From: an uncultured Clostridia bacterium
GTDB taxonomy: Bacteria; Bacillota; Clostridia; TANB77; CAG-508
Direction: 5' to 3'
Assembly: GCA_934119935.1 (NCBI GenBank)
Contig: CAKOSX010000004.1
Location: 1-64,000 of the forward strand
DNA: 64,000 nucleotides
Shown here: positions 17,844 to 27,515 of the stretch, piece by piece
Layout of the letters: every line of letters starts with the position of its first letter
Numbering within the stretch: the first letter of the stretch is position 1
Notes under the pieces: model-generated
The model's database searches: none
Told to the model about the DNA's origin: nothing
Seen by the model: the letters and a program-made list of their open reading frames with translations, nothing else
Program-made: the position numbers and the translations under genes

Positions 17844-19106
17844 TAATGTTAGAGTAAGTTCTTTTTCTTGGCCGTTTCTGTTTACTGTTACCGTCATTGT
17901 GTCGCCTATATTATGTGTATTTTTTATGCTGTTTAATTCTGTCATGGTTTTTATTGATTGTCCATCGGCTTTTATTATAACGTCTCCTGCTTTAATTCCT
18001 GCCTTTTCTGCGGCTGAATATTCATCAACACTTGCAACGTATATTCCAACTACTAAATTGTTTCTCTTAGCAGTTGTTTCGTCTAAGTCTCTTCCTGCTA
18101 TTCCTATATAAGGTCTTTTTACCTTATTGTATTGAATAAGCTGTTCGTATATTGTTTTTGCTGAGTTTATTGGAATTGCAAATCCCATTCCTTCAACACC
18201 TGTTGCTGATACTTTTAATGTGTTTACACCTATTACTTGACCTTGGCTGTTTACTAAAGCTCCACCACTGTTTCCAGAGTTGATTGCAGCATCTGTTTGT
18301 ATAAGCTTGAATGTTTTGCCGTCTGAATCTGTAACTTCTCTGTTTAATGCACTAATTATACCACTTGTTACAGAGCTTTGCATTCCAAGTGGATTTCCTA
18401 TTGCCATAGAAAACTCTCCTACTTGAACTGAATCTGAATCACCAATTTCAGCGGCTGTTAAACCTTCTTTGTCTATTTTTATTACAGCTAAATCTGTCTC
18501 TTCATCTGTTCCAACAACAGTTGCAGTATATTCTGTTGTATCATTATATAAATATACTGTTACCTTGTTTGCTTGACCAATTTCATAATATGATGATGTA
18601 GAGCTTGAATTTATTACATGATTATTTGTTAAAATATATCCATTCTCACTAATTATAATTCCAGAGCCCTCTGCTGTTGCTGTTCCTTGTTGATTCATAA
18701 ATATTGAATTTACTGTGTATTCTACTTTTATTCCTACTATTGATGGTTGTACTTTTTTGGCAACTGCAATTCCTGTTCCTGAATAATCTGCTAATGATAT
18801 TTGTGTTGTATTTATATTTCCACTTGATGCACTTGTACTTGTTGTGATTGTTGTATTTTGTTGTTTTGTTGTTCCTAATATATTATTGCGTACTTCTGGT
18901 ACTCCAAAGCATGTTCCAAGCACTAATCCAGCTCCTAATACACCACTTAAAAATGGTACAGCAATGTTCTTTCCAAAATTTGATTGCCCTTTATTCTCTT
19001 TTTGTTGTTTTTCATTTGGCTTTACTGCTTTAAATTCTTTTCCAGATTTATCTATTACACTATCTGGAGCTTTAACATTCTCGTTGTTTCCTTTATTTTC
19101 TTCCAT
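17832..19106 (-). CDS. htrA: HtrA/DegP-like serine protease with PDZ domain
   Basis: 424-aa membrane-anchored quality-control protease. Cytosolic N-terminus about 45 residues, a transmembrane helix (VPFLSGVLGAGLVLGTCF), a Ser/Thr-rich linker, the trypsin-like domain with His in ILTNNHVI, Asp in ETDLAVIKI and Ser in AINSGNSGGALVN, and a single C-terminal PDZ domain (GIKAGDVIIKADGQSI). Acts outside the membrane on misfolded proteins. ATG after GAGGAGGAAATT. The gene ends in a T/A-rich tract. Its stop is followed at distance by a terminator, and the M23 peptidase gene is upstream. Confidence 0.95.
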   Translation of the reverse strand: MEENKGNNENVKAPDSVIDKSGKEFKAVKPNEKQQKENKGQSNFGKNIAVPFLSGVLGAGLVLGTCFGVPEVRNNILGTTKQQNTTITTSTSASSGNINTTQISLADYSGTGIAVAKKVQPSIVGIKVEYTVNSIFMNQQGTATAEGSGIIISENGYILTNNHVINSSSTSSYYEIGQANKVTVYLYNDTTEYTATVVGTDEETDLAVIKIDKEGLTAAEIGDSDSVQVGEFSMAIGNPLGMQSSVTSGIISALNREVTDSDGKTFKLIQTDAAINSGNSGGALVNSQGQVIGVNTLKVSATGVEGMGFAIPINSAKTIYEQLIQYNKVKRPYIGIAGRDLDETTAKRNNLVVGIYVASVDEYSAAEKAGIKAGDVIIKADGQSIKTMTELNSIKNTHNIGDTMTVTVNRNGQEKELTLTLQEK

Positions 19107-19355
19107 AATTTCCTCCTCGATATTATATATCTAAATTTTACATTGAATTAAGTTTATACCTTATTCATTTTAACCTAATCTAGAGTTATAATACAATATG
19201 TTTGTGAAAAGTTTGTGAAAAAAAAGCAAATATTTATGCATTTTCTTCTGACATTCTTTTAATAAATTTTTATTTTCCTTGCAATTATTCAAATAAAATT
19301 ATTTTCTTTTCTAATACCGAAAGATAAAATTTTTCACTTTTCTAAAATTCAGCAA

Positions 19356-19478
19356 AACCCAGTAGTAGACTATTATTTTTAAAACGAGACCGGAAGCTCG
19401 CCTTTTGAGGGGTCCGCTAGGAGCCCCGACCAAGAGCGACGTGTCAAGGCTTAAAAAATAATAGTCTACTACTGGGTT
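19356..19478. ncRNA. Structured hairpin element, copy B
   Basis: A 26-bp near-perfect inverted repeat (AACCCAGTAGTAGACTATTA and its complement) encloses the conserved core GCTCGCCTTTTGAGGGG ... GGAGCCCCGACCAAGAGC. The flank sequence is unrelated to copies A and C; only the fact of pairing is shared. Pairings in the core: GCTC/GAGC, GGGG/CCCC, CC/GG around GCTA with one bulged G. It lies 20 nt past the M23 peptidase stop and 250 nt ahead of htrA. Confidence 0.78.
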
Positions 19479-19498
19479 AACTTTTTTATTATCATAAA

Positions 19499-20506
19499 TT
19501 ATTTATATAAATACAACTGTGGATTTATTCTTTCTCCATTTAATCGTATTTCTAAATGTAAGTGGTTTCCTGTTGAATTTCCTGTTGAGCCAACTGCGGC
19601 TATTACGTCTCCTGCCGTTACCTCATCTCCAACAGATGCATACAATTTACTACAGTGTCCATAATATGTTTGAACACCATTTGCGTGGTCTATGATTATT
19701 AAATATCCATAACCACTCATCCATCCTGAGTATGAAACTGTACCATCAGCAGCAGCTTCTATATTAGTGCCATATGGAGCCGCTATGTCTAATCCGCCAT
19801 GAGCATGGTTTCTTACGCTAGTCTCCACTACACCATATCTGGATGTGATATTTCCTGTTACAGGTTTTACACTAAAATATACTCCATTGAAAGTTGCTTC
19901 TGCAATTCTTTCTTGTTCTGTTTTTATGCTTCTTAAATCTGTGTCTACACTTGCTTTTGCTACCTCAAGTGTTTGTGTTCCAATGCTTTCAAAATCCGTT
20001 GTATATTGCTCTTGTATTCCAACCTTTGCAACATCTTCCGAATATTCATTTTGCATTTCTGCGACAATGTCTGTAGCTTCTTCTGCAGTGTTAACATATG
20101 TTTCTATGTTATCATCAACCGTAACAGCATAAACTTTATACATTGTTGTTATATTTTCTGATAGCATCTGTGCTATTTTATTATCATCTTCTGCTACAAC
20201 ATCTGACAATATTAATTCATATGTTGGTTCCACGTTCAATTCTGTAAATATTGCACATGGATTGTCTGATGTTAATACTACGTTATTTATTTTTTCTTCC
20301 ATTGCTATTTTGCTTTTTACATAGCCTACTATTTCGTCGTTTATTTTCACAGCATACACTGGATTATATTTTACAAATACAATTATAAGCATTATAAATG
20401 CTGCCATTAAAGCAATTGTTAGCAATTTTAAGATTTCTTTCGTGCAGTGTTTTAGTTTATTGTATAAAATAGTTTCACGCTCCTTTTTTACTGCGACATT
20501 TTCCAT
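19499..20506 (-). CDS. M23-family murein peptidase, membrane anchored
   Basis: About 335 aa. One transmembrane helix near residues 30-50 (LLTIALMAAFIMLIIVF), a mixed alpha/beta stalk, and a C-terminal LytM/M23 domain with zinc ligands in NHAHGGLDIA and HLHLEIR, plus the family block GYLIIIDHANGVQTYYGHCSKL. It would cut peptide cross-bridges of peptidoglycan or activate other hydrolases outside the cell. The start is uncertain: the ATG at 20506 coincides with the last base pairs of a good -10 box (see promoter 20505-20533), so the real initiation may lie downstream. AAAAAGGAG stands at about 20479-20487, and an ATT codon follows 9 nt later in frame. Confidence 0.85.
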   Translation of the reverse strand: MENVAVKKERETILYNKLKHCTKEILKLLTIALMAAFIMLIIVFVKYNPVYAVKINDEIVGYVKSKIAMEEKINNVVLTSDNPCAIFTELNVEPTYELILSDVVAEDDNKIAQMLSENITTMYKVYAVTVDDNIETYVNTAEEATDIVAEMQNEYSEDVAKVGIQEQYTTDFESIGTQTLEVAKASVDTDLRSIKTEQERIAEATFNGVYFSVKPVTGNITSRYGVVETSVRNHAHGGLDIAAPYGTNIEAAADGTVSYSGWMSGYGYLIIIDHANGVQTYYGHCSKLYASVGDEVTAGDVIAAVGSTGNSTGNHLHLEIRLNGERINPQLYLYK

Positions 20507-20533
20507 TATACCATATATTTTATACAATTGCAA
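20505..20533 (-). promoter_or_regulatory. Promoter of the M23 peptidase gene
   Basis: Minus strand -35 TTGCAA (20528-20533), exactly 17 nt, -10 TATAAT (20505-20510). If used, transcription begins near 20498, inside the nominal coding start. Confidence 0.65.
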
Positions 20534-20567
20534 ATTTTTTATTCATCAGCACTGTTTATACGGATTT

Positions 20568-21773
20568 TTATCTCTCTGTGCCTTCATATTTTTTTCTTGA
20601 ATCTACTGTTTTTCTTGCTTGTTTTCCTGCTTTTCCATTGTCAAAATATTTATTACGCAATGAAATTATTTCTGCTTCTCTTGCACCCGTTTTATCCATT
20701 ATTAACGCTATATTCATATTTTGTTTTAAACAATTAACTATTTCTAGTTTTTTTGCCATTGCCAATATTGAATCTCTTAATTCATTCAATTGCTCTGTTT
20801 CACCATATGTATTTATGCATGTATTTACTAATGTTACAGCAGGTTTCAAATTTCCTATTTTTCTATATTCATTGGTTAAAAATCTTATACTCTCAATGTT
20901 TATACGTCCTTCTCCATAAGCAATTGTTTCTGATAATGTACTTAGCTCTTCTTCTGTTAGAGTTTCACCATTTTTCACAATCTCACTACAGCACATGTAG
21001 CATCTCTCTTTTGTAATAAGGCTTATGTCTCCATTTTCAACTTTTTTTGCAATATTCTTTAATTCTTGCCTACATTTCTTCATGTATTTTACACGAGTTC
21101 TTTCCAGATTATCTTCTACTTTAACCATTGGCATAACATTTTTTTCTTCATTCTCGTCCCTATGTTTCTTGTTTTCTCTCGGGATACTCACATATCTGTT
21201 TTGCTCTGTTAGCTCTAATCTTCCTTCAAAAACAAGTTTATCTATTAATCCTCTTAGTTCTTTTCCACTCATATTTAGAGATACAGCTATAAAATTCAAA
21301 GTACAGCCTGTTTTAATCATTTCTGTAATTTGCTTTTCGTTTTCCGCAACTTGTTTTCTAACACATTGAACTTTCTCAAATTCCTCAACACTGCAACTCT
21401 CGTCAATTGTCTCTTCTAGTTCTTCTTCACTTAATGATACTTTTCCAGATTTTTTTACATTTTTTATGGTTTCTTCACTTGTTTGTATCATTTTCATTAT
21501 TGTCCTATATGAGTATCCTTTTTTTAGTAAATATGCTATAACATTTCTGCGTATTTCTCCGCATAGCTTTACTCCATCCCTTGAATCCACACATTTTATG
21601 TGTCTCACTACTCCATATGTTATAGCCGTTGACTTGCCTATCTTCTCTGATATTTCTCGTACGCTTTTATCTTTTTTTAGCATTTCTAATACTATTTCTT
21701 CTATTTCAGCTTTTGTATATTTTCTCTTTTTTTCCTCTGCTTTTGGTTGATTATTAGCAGTTTCTTGTTCCAT
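20568..21773 (-). CDS. Multi-HTH family protein, member 1
   Basis: 401 aa, not a family I recognise. Residues about 20-60 (EEIVLEMLKKDKSVREISEKIGKSTAITYGVVRHI), 70-112 and 150-195 are helix-turn-helix-like repeats of about 40 residues. A charged linker follows, then a helical domain (about 245-375) shared with the proteins at 24713 and 26206: CYMCCSEIVKNGETLTEEELSTLSETIAYGEGRINIESIRFL, then GNLKPAVTLVNTCINTYGET. The last 30 residues are basic. Probably DNA binding through several HTH units, with the conserved helical domain for oligomerisation or partner binding. ATG after AAGGAG. Monocistronic, with the Ca-ATPase terminator upstream. Confidence 0.6.
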   Translation of the reverse strand: MEQETANNQPKAEEKKRKYTKAEIEEIVLEMLKKDKSVREISEKIGKSTAITYGVVRHIKCVDSRDGVKLCGEIRRNVIAYLLKKGYSYRTIMKMIQTSEETIKNVKKSGKVSLSEEELEETIDESCSVEEFEKVQCVRKQVAENEKQITEMIKTGCTLNFIAVSLNMSGKELRGLIDKLVFEGRLELTEQNRYVSIPRENKKHRDENEEKNVMPMVKVEDNLERTRVKYMKKCRQELKNIAKKVENGDISLITKERCYMCCSEIVKNGETLTEEELSTLSETIAYGEGRINIESIRFLTNEYRKIGNLKPAVTLVNTCINTYGETEQLNELRDSILAMAKKLEIVNCLKQNMNIALIMDKTGAREAEIISLRNKYFDNGKAGKQARKTVDSRKKYEGTER

Positions 21774-21856
21774 ACATTCTCCTTTTAAATTTTATTTAAC
21801 ATTATACTTGCTATCTTTCGAAGTAATCTTAAACTTCACATAATACTTATTATATC

Positions 21857-21899
21857 ACAAAAAAGAAGCAAACGCCACCTTTTTTTGCATCTGCTTCTA
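21857..21899 (-). terminator. Terminator of the calcium ATPase gene
   Basis: Minus strand AGAAGCAGATGCAAA ... GTTTGCTTCT followed by TTTTTT. Immediately past the T-run a TATAAT suggests the promoter of the next minus-strand gene. Confidence 0.65.
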
Positions 21900-21927
21900 A
21901 CAAATTACGATTTATATATGTAACCAT

Positions 21928-24561
21928 TTAATTATTTTTTGCATACACTACTTTTCCAAACTTGTAGCCATTTACTGCCTTTTGAATTTCTACAATAGGA
22001 ATTGGTGCAATTGAGATCAATATTGTGTATAACCATTGAATTCCAGTAAGAGGAACTAAGCTAAAAATTTCTGCGAGTGGATTTATAATAACTACAATAA
22101 CTTGTAATAATACTCCAAGTATCAGTGCCAAAATCAAATATTTATTTTCAAATACTCCAATTTTGAATATACTTTCTTCACTTTTTATATTAAAGCTGTG
22201 TACTAATTCTAATATTCCAAGTGTTAAAAAAGCCATGGTTCTGCCTACTTCAACAGAATACAATCTATTTCCTATACTAAATGCTAGCAAAGTAAACATA
22301 CCGAGCATCGTACCTTCTATTATTATTTTCCACCATAACCCATCTGCAAATAAGCTCTTCTTTGGATTTCTTGGCAATCTACTCATAATGTTTTCTTCTT
22401 CTTTTTCCAATCCCAATGCAATTGCAGGAAGTGAGTCTGTTACAAGATTAATCCATAATAATTGAATTGCAAGCAGTGGAGATTTCATCCCCAATATCAA
22501 TCCAAAGAATATTGTAACTATTTCACCTATATTGGTGGATATCAAAAAGTGAATCGCCTTTTTTATATTGTCATAAATATTTCTCCCTTGCTTTACTGCC
22601 TCAACAATTGTAACAAAATTATCATCTGTTAAAATCATATCTGATGCATTTTTTGCTACGTCTGTACCTCCTTTTCCCATTGCTATTCCTATATCGGCAT
22701 TTTTTAGAGCAGGAGCATCATTTACACCATCTCCAGTCATTGCCACAACTGCACCAGTACTTTGAAAAGCCTTTACGATTCGAACCTTATGTTCTGGTGA
22801 AACTCTTGCAAATACAGAATATTGCATTATATTCTTTTCTAATTCATGTTGATCCATTCTTTCCAAATTTTCGCCTTCTATTGCTAGGTCCCCTCTTTTA
22901 AAAATTCCTAGTTCTTTTGCTATTGCCTTCGCCGTTTGTAAATGGTCTCCTGTTATCATTACTGTTTTAATACCAGCTCTTCTACATGTTCTTACTGCCT
23001 CTTTAACGCCTTCTCTCGGTGGATCTATCATCCCAATTAACCCACAGAACGTTAAATCTTTCTCAATATCTTGCGTTTCAGGCAATTTTTCCACATCCTT
23101 ATAGGCTACAGCAATTACTCTTAGTGCTTTTTCTGCCATTTGATTATTCTGCTCATAAATATTTTCCTTTTTACTAAAAATCGAATCTATCTGTCCGTTT
23201 TGATAATAATGCGTGCATCTTTTTAGTAAAACATCTGGTGCGCCTTTCGTAATAATTCTATATTTATTTCCATATCTATGAATTGTTGTCATCATTTTTC
23301 TTTTAGAATCAAATGGAATATCGTTAATTCTTCTCATTTCGTCATACAAAAATGATTTGCTTATTCCAGCCTGCATCGCCGCATTAGAAATTGCAACTTC
23401 GGTAGCCTCTCCTGCAAAACCTAGCCTGCCGTCTATTCTTTCTTCTGTTGTGTCTGTACACATTGTTCCAAGTTCGAGAATGAATTTTTTATCATCACTG
23501 TTTGCTCTTCCACAGCAATTTCTAACCTCGGTTACAGTCATCTTGTTTTGAGTTAAGGTTCCTGTTTTGTCAGAGCATATTACACTACTACTTCCAAGTG
23601 TTTCAACGGCTGGAAGCTTACGTATAATACTATTCTTTTTAGCCATTCTGGTAACTCCAATAGAAAGCATTATTGTTACAATCGCTGGAAGTCCTTCCGG
23701 AATTGCAGCAACGGCAAGTCCCACAGAAGTCATAAACATCTCCACAATAGGAATTTTTTTGAATATTCCTATTACGAATATCAACACACAAATTACTATG
23801 CATGCAATTGCAAGCATCTTACCGACCTCATTCAACTTCTTTTGTATTGGTGTATCTGGCGATTCATCCTCTATTATCATTCCAGCAATTTTTCCAACCC
23901 TTGTATTCATTCCGGTATCAACAACTACCGCTTCTCCATGTCCATTTACAACAACTGTAGTTGCAAAAGCCATATTGCATAAATCTCCCATCGCCGTATT
24001 CTCTTTCAGAATCCTGTCACTATCTTTATTAGTAGGAATAGTCTCTCCAGTTAATGCAGATTCTTCTATTTTTAAATTATAACTATTTATCAGCCTGCAG
24101 TCTGCAGGCACATAATTTCCCGCTTCCAACACAACAATATCTCCAGGAACAACCTGCAAAGCATCTATTTCCTGCACCCTGCCATCTCTTATAACCTTTG
24201 CACTTGGTGCAGACATTTTTTTTAAGGCTTCCAACGATTTTTCAGCCTTTTCTTCTTGCACCAGCCCCATAATAGCATTAAAAATAACAATTGCAATAAT
24301 TATAATAGAATCCACGTAATCCGCTTCACCATTAAGTTTAGATACAACAGCCGAAATAATTGCTGCAATTATAAGCGTAATAATCATAAAGTCATTAAAT
24401 TCCCTAATAAACTTAACAAATAAACTCTCCTTTTTCTTTTCCTTAAGCTTATTCTCTCCATACGTCTCCAATCTGCTTTTAGCTTCATCTGCTTTGAGTC
24501 CAAGCTTTTCATTCGTTTTTAATTTCTTAAGTACCTGACTTAATTCTTCTGTGTGCCACAT
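21928..24561 (-). CDS. Calcium-transporting P-type ATPase (P2A)
   Basis: 877-aa ion pump of the plasma membrane that exports Ca2+ at the cost of ATP. Complete domain set: cation-ATPase N domain; M1-M2; actuator with LTGET (EESALTGETIPTN); M4 AAIPEGLPAIV; phosphorylation site CSDKTGTLTQNKM; hinge MTGDGVNDAPALKNADIGIAMG; M5 with STNIGEI and M6 with NLVTDSLPA, matching the SERCA ion ligands; and a C-terminal helical domain. Ligands of both the M4/M6 and M5 kinds are visible, so true Ca2+ specificity is likely. ATG after GGAGGAA. Confidence 0.95.
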   Translation of the reverse strand: MWHTEELSQVLKKLKTNEKLGLKADEAKSRLETYGENKLKEKKKESLFVKFIREFNDFMIITLIIAAIISAVVSKLNGEADYVDSIIIIAIVIFNAIMGLVQEEKAEKSLEALKKMSAPSAKVIRDGRVQEIDALQVVPGDIVVLEAGNYVPADCRLINSYNLKIEESALTGETIPTNKDSDRILKENTAMGDLCNMAFATTVVVNGHGEAVVVDTGMNTRVGKIAGMIIEDESPDTPIQKKLNEVGKMLAIACIVICVLIFVIGIFKKIPIVEMFMTSVGLAVAAIPEGLPAIVTIMLSIGVTRMAKKNSIIRKLPAVETLGSSSVICSDKTGTLTQNKMTVTEVRNCCGRANSDDKKFILELGTMCTDTTEERIDGRLGFAGEATEVAISNAAMQAGISKSFLYDEMRRINDIPFDSKRKMMTTIHRYGNKYRIITKGAPDVLLKRCTHYYQNGQIDSIFSKKENIYEQNNQMAEKALRVIAVAYKDVEKLPETQDIEKDLTFCGLIGMIDPPREGVKEAVRTCRRAGIKTVMITGDHLQTAKAIAKELGIFKRGDLAIEGENLERMDQHELEKNIMQYSVFARVSPEHKVRIVKAFQSTGAVVAMTGDGVNDAPALKNADIGIAMGKGGTDVAKNASDMILTDDNFVTIVEAVKQGRNIYDNIKKAIHFLISTNIGEIVTIFFGLILGMKSPLLAIQLLWINLVTDSLPAIALGLEKEEENIMSRLPRNPKKSLFADGLWWKIIIEGTMLGMFTLLAFSIGNRLYSVEVGRTMAFLTLGILELVHSFNIKSEESIFKIGVFENKYLILALILGVLLQVIVVIINPLAEIFSLVPLTGIQWLYTILISIAPIPIVEIQKAVNGYKFGKVVYAKNN

Positions 24562-24602
24562 AAAAAATTCCTCCCTCTTTCCTAAAAATCAAAAATATAA
24601 AA

Positions 24603-24639
24603 CAGAAAAAAATACTATGTATTGTTTATACATAGTATT
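24603..24639 (-). terminator. Terminator of the multi-HTH gene member 2
   Basis: Perfect 12-bp arms AATACTATGTAT (24611-24622) and ATACATAGTATT (24628-24639), followed on minus by TTTTTTTCTG. Confidence 0.85.
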
Positions 24640-24675
24640 CTACTTGTCCTAAATTTATGACATTTTGGAATGTTC

Positions 24676-24703
24676 ATTTTGGGGACGGAGGAAAAATTGT
24701 ACA
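24676..24703. repeat. GGGGACGG/TTGTACA repeat, copy 2
   Basis: ATTTTGGGGACGGAGG then AAAAATTGTACA, ten bases past the stop codon of the multi-HTH gene; a half unit of the palindrome at 55828-55895. Confidence 0.7.
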
Positions 24704-24712
24704 TATTCTCCT

Positions 24713-26185
24713 CTATCTTTCTTGTTCTTGCGAGTTTGCTTGTTGATATTCTCTTCTCATACGAAGTACGTTTATTTCACTTTCTCCTGTTTCTTCAATT
24801 ATTACTTGTACTGGCATATTTTGTTTTATAAGATTTAATACTTTCTGTTTCTTTTGCATGTCTAACAATACTTTTCTAAATTGTAATAAGCTCTCTGTTT
24901 CCCCGTATAAGCTTATGCACATTGTAGATAATTTTATTGCTGGTGTAATGTCACCTAATTTTGCGTATTCAGTTCCTATAAATCTTAGACAATCCATATC
25001 TATATTTATGCTTCCGTTTTCAACAGCCCTTACCAATAAGTCAAGCTCTTCTTTTTCTAGTTTTCTTCCACTTTTAACAAATTGATTGCATAAAAGATAA
25101 TATTCTCTTTGTATTACAGGATTTATTCTATAGTCTCTAATCATATCTTTTAGCATATTCATTCTGTTTATTTTCTCGTTTGTAATCTCTATATCAGCTT
25201 GCTTTTCATCATTTTCTTGGCTCTCTGAACTATTTTTCTTATCCGATTCTACTATGCCATTTCTAACTGGCATAGTATTTGAATCTGACTGATTTTTTTC
25301 ACCCTTTTTACCGTTTTTCTCAAATAACTCTGCTCTTTTCTTCTCTTTATCCCACTCAATTATTATCTTATCAACTATAGGATTTAATTCTTCATATCCC
25401 ATGTTCAGTTCGCCTGAAATTCGTTTTCTGTTCCATCCCTTTTTCATGAACTCTTTTATTTCTCTTTCAATTTCATCTTCACGTCTTTGTTTTTGATGTA
25501 ATACCTCCTCCTGAGATATTTTCCCATCTTCGATTAATTCATTTATTTTTTTGTATACTACACTTAGTGCATGTTTCTGAACTTTAGAAATTTCTTTTAC
25601 AGAATATCCTTCTTTTAACATTCTATATATTGCTTTTTTCAGAGGGTCATTTTCGGCATTTGCTTCCATATCATTTCCTGATTCTAATAATCCTCTTTCA
25701 TTTAACTTTTCTAAAGCACTAATCAACGTCTTTGTTCCTATATGTAATCTTTCCCTTATTTCCGTTTTAGTACAACCCTGCCTTTTTAACTCCAAAATCT
25801 CATTTTCTAAAAGTAAATTAGCATTGTTTTGCAAATCTTGCTTTGTCACTTTTCCCATTTCAATTAGATCATTTATGCCAGTGTAGACGGCCCCTAATGG
25901 TATATCTAATATTTTAGCTATTTCTTTAGCAGTTTTCTTTTCTTTTACAAGCTTTAATATTTTTTCATTTCTATGCTGTTTTCCCATTTGCTTTAAATCA
26001 GCATATTCCTCTTCAAGCCTTCCCTCTGCAATAAGCTCATCAATTATTTTTCTCACACTTAGCTGTCCTGCATGAAGTTCCTCTGCAATTTTTCCTATAC
26101 TATATTCCTTTTTTCTAAGAACAATTATATCTTTTTCAAAATTTGGGTCATCTTGCCTACGGTTTCTAAAATTTCCACTTTTCAT
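24713..26185 (-). CDS. Multi-HTH family protein, member 2
   Basis: 490 aa. Five HTH-like repeats of 40-50 residues fill positions about 17-270; each has the pattern I..LxxxGxxxxEIAxxLxIxxxxVxxxIxxLIxxGxI (e.g. KEKKTAKEIAKILDIPLGAVYTGINDLIEMGK, KEGYSVKEISKVQKHALSVVYKKINELIEDGK). A charged linker (270-350) leads to the family-specific helical domain (about 355-470: REYYLLCNQFVKSGRKLEKEELDLL, RFIGTEYAKLGDITPAIKLSTMCISLYGETE, IKQNMPVQVIIEETGES). No enzymatic motif. It could read long or repeated DNA sites. ATG after AGGAGAAACT. 20 nt downstream of the split paralogue, so probably cotranscribed with it. Confidence 0.6.
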   Translation of the reverse strand: MKSGNFRNRRQDDPNFEKDIIVLRKKEYSIGKIAEELHAGQLSVRKIIDELIAEGRLEEEYADLKQMGKQHRNEKILKLVKEKKTAKEIAKILDIPLGAVYTGINDLIEMGKVTKQDLQNNANLLLENEILELKRQGCTKTEIRERLHIGTKTLISALEKLNERGLLESGNDMEANAENDPLKKAIYRMLKEGYSVKEISKVQKHALSVVYKKINELIEDGKISQEEVLHQKQRREDEIEREIKEFMKKGWNRKRISGELNMGYEELNPIVDKIIIEWDKEKKRAELFEKNGKKGEKNQSDSNTMPVRNGIVESDKKNSSESQENDEKQADIEITNEKINRMNMLKDMIRDYRINPVIQREYYLLCNQFVKSGRKLEKEELDLLVRAVENGSINIDMDCLRFIGTEYAKLGDITPAIKLSTMCISLYGETESLLQFRKVLLDMQKKQKVLNLIKQNMPVQVIIEETGESEINVLRMRREYQQANSQEQER

Positions 26186-26205
26186 AGTTTCTCCTCTTAT
26201 AATTC

Positions 26206-27451
26206 TTATCTTTCTGCCTCTTGATTTTTCTTATTATTACCTGTTCTTTCTTTCTGTTTCTGCAAATTTATCATAATTTTCTTTATACTCTCTAACTTTT
26301 CATTTTCTCCATGTATTTTAATACACTCATTTAACATTTCTATTGCTGGAGTTAAATCTTCCTTTTTTGCATATTCCATTCCAATAAACCTTATACTATT
26401 ATAATCTATATTTCCCTGTCCATATGCTATACTCCTTGCGAGCAATTCAAGTTCACTATCTTTTAATTGAACGCCTTCTCTTACTATATTTCTGCAGTAC
26501 ATAAAACACATTTTTTTAGTTTTTTCATCTATATGACCATCTTTTGTTCTTTCGGCTATACTTTGTAACGCCATTCTATATCTTTGCAGAGCAGGCATTT
26601 TATCATCTTCTGGCATAGTCTCAAATTTAGCTTTCAGTTCTGTCTTTACTTTCTTAGTTTTCGCTCCGTCCTTGTTTCTTTTCAGGGACAGGTACTCTCC
26701 CTTCTCTTACAACCTTGTCTATAATTGGTCGTAATTCATTGTATCCTTTGCCAATATTATTTGCTATTTTTTGTATGTTGAGTCCTTCATTCAAGTACTC
26801 AACTATCAACTGTTCAGTTTCTTCATGCGTTAATTTTTTTACTTCTTCTGTTTTTATTCTTTTTTCAATCTTTATTCTCTCTTCTTCAGTCGTTGCATCA
26901 CTTATTTTAGGCGGTCTACCAGCTTGCCCTTTTTTTATATCCTTACGTTCAATTTTTCCCTCATCAACCAATTCTTTGGCATATGTACTTCCAATTGACA
27001 CAGAAATTCCAACTATTTTTGAAGCATTTTTTACCGTTTCTCCTTCAGTCAATAATTCTAAAAATTGTTTTTTTCTCTCTTCTCTTGATTTTGTTTTCAA
27101 ATTCAATTGTACTTTATCAATTTTACCACTGTCAACCAATCTCTTCATTGAAAAACCTACATCATTTAGAGTTGAATGTAATAGTATTCTCATCTGCTCT
27201 CTATCTTCATATCCTTGTTGAATAAGCTCAAAAACACCTCTATCTAATGCCTCATCTTGATATTTTTTTATATCTGAGTTTGTAAATAAGCCTTCTCTTG
27301 TAAGTCTGTTTAGAGAATCATTCAATATATCAAATGAAATTTCTAATTTTTTTACTATATCTCTCTTTCTCGTTCCATTCTTTATTTCTGATAATATTTT
27401 TTCATCTAATTTCTTTGTTCTTTCTTCATCTTGTAATTCTATTTCTTGCAT
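26206..27451 (-). pseudogene. Multi-HTH family protein, member 3, split by a one-base frameshift
   Basis: Two adjacent frames together make one family member. 27451-26654 encodes the N-terminal part: four HTH-like repeats and an AT-hook-like GQAGRPPK, ending VPVPEKKQGRSEN. 26616-26206 encodes the family helical domain (CFMYCRNIVREGVQLKDSELELLARSIAYGQG, RFIGMEYAKKEDLTPAIEML). The second frame is open upstream through the stop of the first (KDGAKTKKVKTELKAKFET before its first ATG) and has no good ribosome binding site. The span is 3n+1, so one extra nucleotide separates them. The break region holds CTCCGTCC ... AGGGACAGGTAC, similar to the GGGGACGG repeats. Real mutation, +1 recoding or sequence error are all possible. 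The upstream start is the ATG at 27451, after AAAGGAGG. Confidence 0.65.
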
Positions 27452-27515
27452 TTCCAAGCCTCCTTTGTAAAAAATATCCATATATTACATATTTTACTAC
27501 ATTTTGAGCATTTTT

